47,554 bases of DNA from Bacillota bacterium (GTDB taxonomy: Bacteria; Bacillota; Clostridia; Oscillospirales; Acutalibacteraceae): NCBI GenBank assembly GCA_029007015.1, contig JAQXHB010000048.1, positions 1-47,554 of the forward strand, read 5' to 3'. Positions 40,582 to 47,554 of this stretch are shown in pieces. Below the pieces are notes generated by a model, which worked only from the letters and a program-made list of their open reading frames with translations, was not told where the DNA came from and made no database searches. Each line of letters starts with the position of its first letter. Position 1 is the first letter of the stretch. Both the position numbers and the translations under genes were made by a program.

Positions 40582-40754
40582 GTTTAAGCACCTCCAAAAT
40601 AAAATGAGAACAAAATATAAGTGCGGGCAGTCGCAACCACCCGCACAACAGCATCAGTCAAATACCCCCGAAGGGAAAGACAAAAATGTTATTGACCCGG
40701 GCAGACGAAACCGCTCTCAAGGTGAGAGGACACAGCGTCCCCTACTTTGTTCAC
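40582..40754 (-). ncRNA. Candidate L20-type autoregulatory leader with attenuator
   Basis: Leader between promoter and infC; hairpin GTGCGGGTGGTTGCGACTGCCCGCAC (40621-40646) followed by TTATATTTTGTT. Confidence 0.5.
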
Positions 40755-40760
40755 CGTCAT

Positions 40761-40789
40761 ATTATAACAGACTGCCCGCATGTTGTCAA
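40761..40789 (-). promoter_or_regulatory. Consensus sigma-A promoter of infC operon
   Basis: Minus strand TTGACA (40784-40789), 17-nt spacer, TATAAT (40761-40766). Confidence 0.85.
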
Positions 40790-40813
40790 CACATATTTTC
40801 ACAAATATTTATT

Positions 40814-41725
40814 TCATCCGACCAAACTCTCGACATATTCCTCCAGGCACATGCCGGCGTCGTTCATCGCGGCCGCATGCTCAACTCCGACATAGCGATA
40901 GTGCCACGGCTCATAAATTACGCCGGTCACATTCTGCTTATTCTTTTGATAGCGCATGACAAATCCGTACTGTTCGGCGTGCTCGCGCAGCCATTTGAGC
41001 GACGGGATATTTTCATCCGACTGTTGGAGCGTGTTGAAGTCAACCGCCAGTCCCAAATTGTGATCGCTGGTGCCGGGAGGAGCAACAACGGTAGCCGCGA
41101 GTTTTTCGGCATTTTCCTGCGAATAACCTTTGTTGAGATAATAATTTACCTTGTTGTTGAAAAGCCGCTGTTGCGATGAATACTTGCGATAAGACGACAG
41201 TACAATCAACTTTACTCCGTCTGCTTCGGCCGCTTCAATCATGCTTATCAGGTCATCGTACGCCCTGCTGTCAAAGCGGTAATTCTGGCTGTCCTGGCAA
41301 TATTTGCTTGGGATACGCGTCGTTTCAAATGCCGATTCGTCCAACTCAATTACATTATTACGGTTAGCCAGTGCCAAACGCCAATCGCTCGACTGGCCGA
41401 CAAATGACGACAGACTGTATGTAGACACCGTCGTTTGAGTGCGCGAAGCCGTCGAACTGGGTTGAGACGAACTGACAGCAGACGAAACTGCACTGCTGAC
41501 AGCAGAGGTTACGCTCTGTTCACTCGACTGAGACCAACTGGAAACAGACGACACATCCGGTGTGCTCGATACCTTGTCACCGCTGTGAGAACAGCCGCCG
41601 AACACGGCCAGCGTAACACCCGCGGCCGCGCCGAGCGCCGCAATGCACAAAACAACATTCCGACTGCCCGACCTATTCCGTCCGCTGCGCCGTCTGCGCG
41701 AATTATTTCTGTTGTTATTTGGCAT
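40814..41725 (-). CDS. VanY-family D-alanyl-D-alanine carboxypeptidase-like protein with Ser-rich linker
   Basis: VVAPPGTSDHNLGLAVDF and YEPWHYRYVG; N-terminal signal/TM; start trimmed to MPNNNRN. Confidence 0.88.
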   Translation of the reverse strand: MPNNNRNNSRRRRSGRNRSGSRNVVLCIAALGAAAGVTLAVFGGCSHSGDKVSSTPDVSSVSSWSQSSEQSVTSAVSSAVSSAVSSSQPSSTASRTQTTVSTYSLSSFVGQSSDWRLALANRNNVIELDESAFETTRIPSKYCQDSQNYRFDSRAYDDLISMIEAAEADGVKLIVLSSYRKYSSQQRLFNNKVNYYLNKGYSQENAEKLAATVVAPPGTSDHNLGLAVDFNTLQQSDENIPSLKWLREHAEQYGFVMRYQKNKQNVTGVIYEPWHYRYVGVEHAAAMNDAGMCLEEYVESLVG

Positions 41726-41731
41726 AAAATC

Positions 41732-41765
41732 ACCGCCCTGATGTAATTTTATCACATCGGGCGGT
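41732..41765 (-). promoter_or_regulatory. Hairpin overlapping the RBS of the VanY-like gene and downstream of spo0A
   Basis: ACCGCCCGATGT-gataaaatt-ACATCaGGGCGGT immediately before GATTTTATG. Confidence 0.55.
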
Positions 41766-41792
41766 ATAAATCAATGAGTATTAAAAAACTGT

Positions 41793-42563
41793 TTACGAAA
41801 CCTTTAACTGCAGTCGCAGTTTGTCGGCAATCATGGCGATAAACTCGCTGTTGGTCGGCTTGCCGCGCTCATTGTGAATGGTGTAGCCGAAGTAGGAGTT
41901 GAGCACATCTATATCTCCCCTATCCCACGCAACCTCGATTGCGTGGCGAATGGCCCGCTCAACACGCGATGAAGTGGTCTGGAACTTCTTGGCCACCGCA
42001 GGGTAAAGTTGCTTGGTCACAGAATTGATAATATCGGGGTCATTGACTGCCAGCGTGATGGCCTCGCGCAGGTAGTGATATCCCTTGATGTGCGCCGGCA
42101 CGCCTATTTGGTGAATGATATCGGTTATCAGAATTTCCAAGTCGCTGTTGGCCGAGCCGTTGTGTACCAGCGCCAATTTTTTGTTGCTCCAGCCGGTTAT
42201 GCGAATAATGCGGTCGGCCAGCACGCCGATATCAAAGGGCTTCAAGAAGTAGTATGCTGCTCCGGCGTCCATCGCATCCCTCTCCAGATTGGGGTTGTCA
42301 TACCCAGACATAACAAGAAAAATCGGCGCGTTTTGCAGTTTCTGCTCGGTCACGGCGTTCATAACGCCGATGGCGTCCAGTTGAGGCATGAACATATCCA
42401 TAAGTACGGCATCGGGTTGGTTTGAAGTGATAGATTCCAGCAGTTCCGCGCCGTTTTTGGCAGAACGGATGACCTCCATACCGTAACTCTTAAGTACATT
42501 TGCGCAACTCTGACCGAACTCGGTTGAATCGTCAGCGATGATGACCTTCAACTTCTTTTCCAT
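41793..42563 (-). CDS. spo0A: Sporulation response regulator Spo0A
   Basis: Receiver residues [24 protein letters not shown]; Spo0[26 protein letters not shown]. Confidence 0.96.
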   Translation of the reverse strand: MEKKLKVIIADDSTEFGQSCANVLKSYGMEVIRSAKNGAELLESITSNQPDAVLMDMFMPQLDAIGVMNAVTEQKLQNAPIFLVMSGYDNPNLERDAMDAGAAYYFLKPFDIGVLADRIIRITGWSNKKLALVHNGSANSDLEILITDIIHQIGVPAHIKGYHYLREAITLAVNDPDIINSVTKQLYPAVAKKFQTTSSRVERAIRHAIEVAWDRGDIDVLNSYFGYTIHNERGKPTNSEFIAMIADKLRLQLKVS

Positions 42564-42909
42564 TTAGCTTACCCCCAAATAATTTTTATTGCTCGATTAT
42601 ATTACCATATTTTTCCATTTTTGGCAATACCTATTTTCAAATAATCTATAATTTTTTTAAAATTGAGAATATTTTACACATTATTTATGGGTTGTTTCAA
42701 CATTTTTGTTTATTATGTGATATATTTTCACCTTATTTTACATATTTTGCCTTTGTATTTTAAATGTATTAATTTGGAAAAATATGTCTCATACATCATA
42801 TTACTGTAAAAACAATGGCATAAAAAGCATTTACAAATAAGCCGTCATGATGTAAAATTATCAGTGGGTCAGGCTTTTGGCCGACCGACACGACAGGAGA
42901 TGAAGTAAC

Positions 42910-44178
42910 ATGTCAGCACCGCTCGCAGATAGAATACGCCCCTCCTCTCTTGATGAGGTGGTCGGTCAGCGCCATCTGCTTGCCGAAGGTAACATACTGC
43001 GCAAGGTCATCGACAGCGGGCAACTGACCAACATGATATTCTACGGCCCGTCCGGCGTCGGCAAAACAACGGTAGCGCGCATCATTGCCGAGGCGTCCGG
43101 CCGGCGCTTGCACAAACTCAACGGCACCAACGCCGGCACCGCCGATATCAAAGAGGTCATCAGCGAAATAGGCACCTTCTCGGCACCTAACGGCATATTA
43201 CTGTATCTCGACGAGATACAGTATCTCAACAAAAAGCAGCAGCAGAGCCTGCTCGAATATATCGAAAACGGCAATATTACCCTCATCGCATCCACCACAG
43301 AGAACCCCTATTTTTATATATACAACGCCATTTTATCGCGCTCGACGGTTTTTGAATTTAAGCCGGTCGACGCGCGCGACATCGAGCCGGCCATTCGCCG
43401 CGCCGTCAAATTTTTGGCCGATGAGCAGCAACGCCAACTGTCCATCAGTGATGAGGCAGTGTCGGTCATCGCTCAGGGGTGCGGCGGAGATGTGCGCAAG
43501 GCAATCAATGCGGTTGAACTGTGCTCAATATGCCTGTTAGGCGACGGCGATGCCGTCATTGACGCCGCAATGGCCACCGATGTCAGCCAGCGCAGTTCCA
43601 TGCGTTACGACCGCGACGGCGACCAGCACTACGACATTTTCTCGGCCTTTCAAAAATCAATGCGAGGCTCCGACCCCGACGCCGCGGTGCACTATCTGGC
43701 GCGACTGCTTGAGGCCGGTGACCTGCCCGGAGCGTGCAGGAGGCTGATGGTCTGCGCCTGCGAGGATGTTGGGCTGGCATATCCGCAAATAATCCCCATC
43801 GTTAAATCGTGCGTTGACGCGGCTCTTCAGGTCGGACTGCCCGAAGCGCGAATCCCCCTTGCCGACGCGGTGATAATGGTGGCAACGGCGCCCAAGTCGA
43901 ACAGTGGCGCTTGTGCTATCGACGCCGCCATATCAGATATACGCGCCGGGCGCAGCGGCGACATTCCCTCATCGCTCAAGGACGGACATTACGGCGGTGC
44001 AAAAAAACTCGGCAATGCCATAGGATACAAATATCCGCACGATTATCCAAATTCATATGTTGACCAGCAATATTTGCCAAATGAAATAAAGGATGCAAAA
44101 TATTACAATTACGGCAATAATAAAAACGAGCAGGCCTTCAAGGCTTATTGGGACTCTATCAAGGGCAGAAAGGATTGA
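42910..44178 (+). CDS. rarA: Replication-associated recombination protein A, AAA ATPase
   Basis: LADRIRPSSLDEVVGQRHLL, YGPSGVGKTTVARIIA, LYLDEIQYLNKKQQQSLL. Confidence 0.95.
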   Translation: MSAPLADRIRPSSLDEVVGQRHLLAEGNILRKVIDSGQLTNMIFYGPSGVGKTTVARIIAEASGRRLHKLNGTNAGTADIKEVISEIGTFSAPNGILLYLDEIQYLNKKQQQSLLEYIENGNITLIASTTENPYFYIYNAILSRSTVFEFKPVDARDIEPAIRRAVKFLADEQQRQLSISDEAVSVIAQGCGGDVRKAINAVELCSICLLGDGDAVIDAAMATDVSQRSSMRYDRDGDQHYDIFSAFQKSMRGSDPDAAVHYLARLLEAGDLPGACRRLMVCACEDVGLAYPQIIPIVKSCVDAALQVGLPEARIPLADAVIMVATAPKSNSGACAIDAAISDIRAGRSGDIPSSLKDGHYGGAKKLGNAIGYKYPHDYPNSYVDQQYLPNEIKDAKYYNYGNNKNEQAFKAYWDSIKGRKD

Positions 44179-44597
44179 GCCGGTTGACTCTGCACCCTGA
44201 AAGGTTAACCTCAGTTGCCGGCGCATGGACGATAATTTTCGTCTGTGTGCCGGTTTTTTTCGTCGCCGTAATTTGGCCGCGGCTGTGGCTTTCGGCAATA
44301 TCGGTCGCCGCGCCCGTTTGCGCACTGTCATATGCGGCGGCGCGCGCATATTCGCGCCGTTACCGTCTGACGGTTGCGGACGAAAATGTGTATATAGAGC
44401 GCGGCATCATACTGCGCCGCAGGCTGATACTGCCGAAAAAGAGGCTGTTGATAGCCGAGCAGTTCTTAACGCCGGTCAGTATGCTGTGCCGAAGCCGCAC
44501 TGTTATCTTGCGCGCCGGCAACTGCTCGGCTGTCATAGTCGGGCTTAGCCGCAATGACGCCGACCGACTGCTGAAAGAATTGGGGTGGCCTCAATGA
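44175..44597 (+). CDS. PH-domain membrane protein (YdbS-like); TTG start at 44175 or 44184
   Basis: Two TM segments then YRLTVADENVYIERGIILRRRLILPKKRLLIAEQ...; start ambiguous. Confidence 0.65.
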   Translation: MSRLTLHPERLTSVAGAWTIIFVCVPVFFVAVIWPRLWLSAISVAAPVCALSYAAARAYSRRYRLTVADENVYIERGIILRRRLILPKKRLLIAEQFLTPVSMLCRSRTVILRAGNCSAVIVGLSRNDADRLLKELGWPQ

Positions 44598-45979
44598 ATC
44601 GGCCGATGCGTGCCCACCCGATGACCGCCGTGAACTTTATCGGTAAATATGCGGCGGTACTTTTACTGCCGATGATAAGAAACGCCCTGTCGCCGTCGGG
44701 CGGAATATGGCGCTTTGCAATTGGCGAAGCCGCTCTCGCGGCCGCGCTGACAGCCCTCGGCGTGCTCAAGCGGTATTCGGTCACGCTGAATGTATGCCGC
44801 AAACAACTTGTGTTTCATAGCGGCGTCATATTTCGCCGCACTGTATCGGCAAATTTAAGCGATATCGTAACCGTGTCGACGGCGCAAACGCCCATCTCGT
44901 CTGTGCTGTCGGCAGTAAAGGTGACCCTTTATGCGGCGCGCAAAAGGCCGGTATGCGCAATATATTTGAGCAAGCAGGAAGCCGATTGCCTGCTTATGCT
45001 GTTCGGCATGGGGCGCCGTCATCACGCCGAGCGTTTCTGCGCAAAGCAACTGCTAATTAGTGCCGCCGCCGATTCATCGGCCACCGCAGGACTGTTACTG
45101 CTCGGCGCGGCATTCAAGCGAATAGAAAGCCTGACTCAACTGCATGCCGAACAGTACATCATCGAAAAGGTGGGTGCGGCGCTGTATGCCGCTAACAGAT
45201 ACCTGCCGCCCATTGCATCGGTTGCGGCACTTTCGATGCTGGCCGGTTACGGCACGGCCGTCGTGATATCACTTGTCCGCTCGGCGCTGTTGCGCGTCGG
45301 TGTTGGAGACGCCGGCATTGATGTGCGCGGCGGTATGATTGTGCATCACGGCTGTTTCATGCTCGCCAAAGGCATTGCCGCCGTGACACTCCGGTGTCAT
45401 CCGCTACTGCGCATATTTGGGCGGTGCACGCTGTGCGTTCAGGCGGTGGGATTTGCCGCTGAACGCGGCTCGTCCTCTGCCGTTTTACCGGCCGCCCGAC
45501 TGGACACTGCCGCGTCATGTATGCCGCGTCCGACAAACGGCCGTACTGTGCGTCCCGCCGGACGGGCAATGCGCCGCGCCTACCTCTGGCCGTGCATATG
45601 GCTGGGCGCTTATCTTGCCCTCTCGGTGACAGTGGGCATTATATACGGCTGGCTGCGAATATTTTTGCTGCTGCTTGATATCGCCGTCGCCGCGTCAGCC
45701 GCCTGTCGCATATATGCGCGGGTGTATGTTCACCGCTGCGGATATTTGCTGTTCGGCCGCACATTGGTCATTCTCACACGCAAAGGCGGCACCACCGTTG
45801 AAGCGGCCGTCGACGCCGACAAAATGAGCGCTGTGCTTCTCTACGAAGGGCCGTTTGACCGCCGCTACGGCGTTGCCACGCTCAAAGTTTATCCAACCAT
45901 CGGCGCCGAGCGGCTGAAAATTAAAAACATTGATAAAAAAGAATTATACAATATTTCACACTTTCGCATTTACTTTTGA
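44594..45979 (+). CDS. Multi-PH-domain membrane protein (YdbT-like)
   Basis: ATGA overlap with preceding gene; alternating TM segments and PH-like repeats such as YSVTLNVCRKQLVFHSGVIFRRTVSANLSDIVTVSTAQTP. Confidence 0.65.
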   Translation: MNRPMRAHPMTAVNFIGKYAAVLLLPMIRNALSPSGGIWRFAIGEAALAAALTALGVLKRYSVTLNVCRKQLVFHSGVIFRRTVSANLSDIVTVSTAQTPISSVLSAVKVTLYAARKRPVCAIYLSKQEADCLLMLFGMGRRHHAERFCAKQLLISAAADSSATAGLLLLGAAFKRIESLTQLHAEQYIIEKVGAALYAANRYLPPIASVAALSMLAGYGTAVVISLVRSALLRVGVGDAGIDVRGGMIVHHGCFMLAKGIAAVTLRCHPLLRIFGRCTLCVQAVGFAAERGSSSAVLPAARLDTAASCMPRPTNGRTVRPAGRAMRRAYLWPCIWLGAYLALSVTVGIIYGWLRIFLLLLDIAVAASAACRIYARVYVHRCGYLLFGRTLVILTRKGGTTVEAAVDADKMSAVLLYEGPFDRRYGVATLKVYPTIGAERLKIKNIDKKELYNISHFRIYF

Positions 45980-46028
45980 CATAATAAGTGTTAAAATAGC
46001 ATCAGTTATCAATTTTGAGGTGTTATTT

Positions 46029-46298
46029 ATGAAAGCAGTTATTACCGTAGTTGGAAAGGATTCGGTTGGCATTATCGCCAAGGTTTCCGAGAAATGCTCG
46101 CGTCACAAGGCGAATATTGCCGAGATTTCTCAAACAGTACTCAAATCGCTGTTCTGCATGATGATGGTGTGCGATATCGATAAACTCGATATTCCTTTCG
46201 GCAGTTTTGTTGACGAGATGGCCGCAATGGGCAAAGAAAACGGTCTTGATATCCATGTCATGCACGAGGATATCTTCAACTCCATGCATAGGATATAG
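46029..46298 (+). CDS. ACT-domain protein (UPF0237 type)
   Basis: [50 protein letters not shown]. Confidence 0.9.
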   Translation: MKAVITVVGKDSVGIIAKVSEKCSRHKANIAEISQTVLKSLFCMMMVCDIDKLDIPFGSFVDEMAAMGKENGLDIHVMHEDIFNSMHRI

Positions 46299-46306
46299 GT
46301 GAGAAA

Positions 46307-47554
46307 ATGTTTGAGATACACGATATACTTGAAACCATCAGCATGATTGAGGATGAGCACCTCGACATACGCACGGTTACCATGGGCATTTCACTGCTCG
46401 AATGTGCCGACGAGGACATCGACAGAGCGTGCGAGAAGGTATATGACAAAATTACCCGCTGTGCAAAGAATTTGGTCAGCGTGTGCGAAGATATCGAGAA
46501 AGAGCTGGGCATTCCGATTATCAACAAGCGCATTTCGGTCACACCCATTGCCCTGCTGGCGGCGGCCTGCCGCGGCGGCGATACGGTAAAATTTGCACTC
46601 ACCCTTGAGCGCGCCGCGACTGCCACCGGCGTCAACTTCATCGGCGGCTACTCGGCGCTGGTGCAAAAGGGCTTTGCCGCCGGTGACCGTGAACTTATCG
46701 ACAGCATACCCGAGGCGCTCAGCCGCACCGACCATGTTTGCTCGTCGGTCAACATCGGCTCGACAAAGGCCGGCATCAATATGGACGCTGTAGCACAAAT
46801 GGGGCACATAGTGCGTCGCACCGCCGAACTTACCGCCGAGCGTGACTGCATCGGCGCGGCCAAGTTGGTTGTGTTTTGCAACGCTCCCGAGGATAACCCT
46901 TTCATGGCCGGCGCCTTTCACGGCGTAGGTGAACCCGACTGCGTCATCAATGTCGGCGTATCGGGACCGGGCGTAGTGCGTGCCGCTCTGAGCAAATCCG
47001 ACGGGCTTGATTTCAGCGGCGTTGCCGAACTTATCAAGCGCACAGCATTCAAGATAACGCGCATGGGACAGTTGGTGGCTCAAAATGCGGCCGAACGACT
47101 GGGCGTGCCGTTCGGAATTGTTGATTTGTCGCTTGCACCCACACCCGCCGTCGGTGACAGCGTGGCGCATATACTTGAGGAAATGGGGCTTGAACAGTGC
47201 GGAGCATACGGCACGACAGCGGCTCTCGCCCTGCTCAACGACGCCGTCAAAAAGGGCGGCATAATGGCTTCCAGTTCGGTCGGCGGCCTGTCAGGTGCTT
47301 TCATTCCCGTCACCGAGGATGCCGGCATGATTGCCGCCTCTCGCAGCGGCGCGCTCTGTCTTGAAAAGTTAGAGGCCATGACCGCTGTGTGCAGCGTCGG
47401 CCTTGACATGATAAACATCCCGGGCGATACTCCCGCCGAGATAATTTCGGGCATCATCGCTGACGAGGCGGCCATCGGTATGGTCAACTCAAAGACCACC
47501 GCCGTACGCGTCATTCCGGCCATAGGCAAGGCGGAGGGTGACGAGTTGTCCTTC
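46307..47554 (+). CDS. UPF0210 (DUF711, PFL-like) protein, truncated by window end
   Basis: Open frame from ATG 46307 to window end: [42 protein letters not shown]...[15 protein letters not shown]...[23 protein letters not shown]; absent from the ORF track because no stop lies in the window. Confidence 0.88.
   Translation, partial: MFEIHDILETISMIEDEHLDIRTVTMGISLLECADEDIDRACEKVYDKITRCAKNLVSVCEDIEKELGIPIINKRISVTPIALLAAACRGGDTVKFALTLERAATATGVNFIGGYSALVQKGFAAGDRELIDSIPEALSRTDHVCSSVNIGSTKAGINMDAVAQMGHIVRRTAELTAERDCIGAAKLVVFCNAPEDNPFMAGAFHGVGEPDCVINVGVSGPGVVRAALSKSDGLDFSGVAELIKRTAFKITRMGQLVAQNAAERLGVPFGIVDLSLAPTPAVGDSVAHILEEMGLEQCGAYGTTAALALLNDAVKKGGIMASSSVGGLSGAFIPVTEDAGMIAASRSGALCLEKLEAMTAVCSVGLDMINIPGDTPAEIISGIIADEAAIGMVNSKTTAVRVIPAIGKAEGDELSF

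Noticed and set aside
40622-40780. 11-bp inverted match TGCGGGCAGTC / GACTGCCCGCA between the infC promoter spacer and the attenuator
   Set aside because: One copy lies upstream of the transcription start so cannot pair in the RNA; most likely chance in GC-rich arms.

Overview
The window is a roughly 47.5 kb chromosomal segment from a spore-forming, meso-DAP-type Clostridia-like bacterium (Spo0A, DpaA/DpaB and the Firmicutes gene order support this). I saw no prophage, transposon, CRISPR array, tRNA or rRNA. It is almost entirely core genome: (1) prfB, prmA and a division/cell-wall (dcw) cluster mraZ-rsmH-ftsL-PBP-murE-mraY-ftsW-murG-murA-divIB-ftsZ, with murC upstream; (2) cca and dpaAB on the + strand; (3) leuS-rsfS-LCP-yqeK-nadD-yhbY-rdgB-ftsY-smc-radical SAM-rnc-plsX-trmFO-topA-dprA-TrmH family; (4) infC-rpmI-rplT, a VanY-like peptidase and spo0A; (5) rarA, two PH-domain membrane proteins, an ACT-domain protein and a UPF0210 protein cut by the window end. 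The most interesting signal is non-coding. The ~310 bp murC-mraZ intergenic region stacks a murC terminator, a near-consensus LexA/SOS-type palindrome inside a concentric outer inverted repeat, an 18-bp perfect palindrome matching the NrdR-box consensus, a strong sigma-A promoter and a triple 10-bp-periodic MraZ-type operator. Other points: FtsZ with a very short linker and divergent C-terminal peptide in a cluster lacking ftsA, murD and murF; an AUU start for infC with an L20-leader-like attenuator; a hairpin overlapping the ribosome-binding site of the VanY-like gene; and a possible sigma-K promoter before dpaAB. All calls come from reading the sequence and the supplied ORF track. No database or folding program was run.
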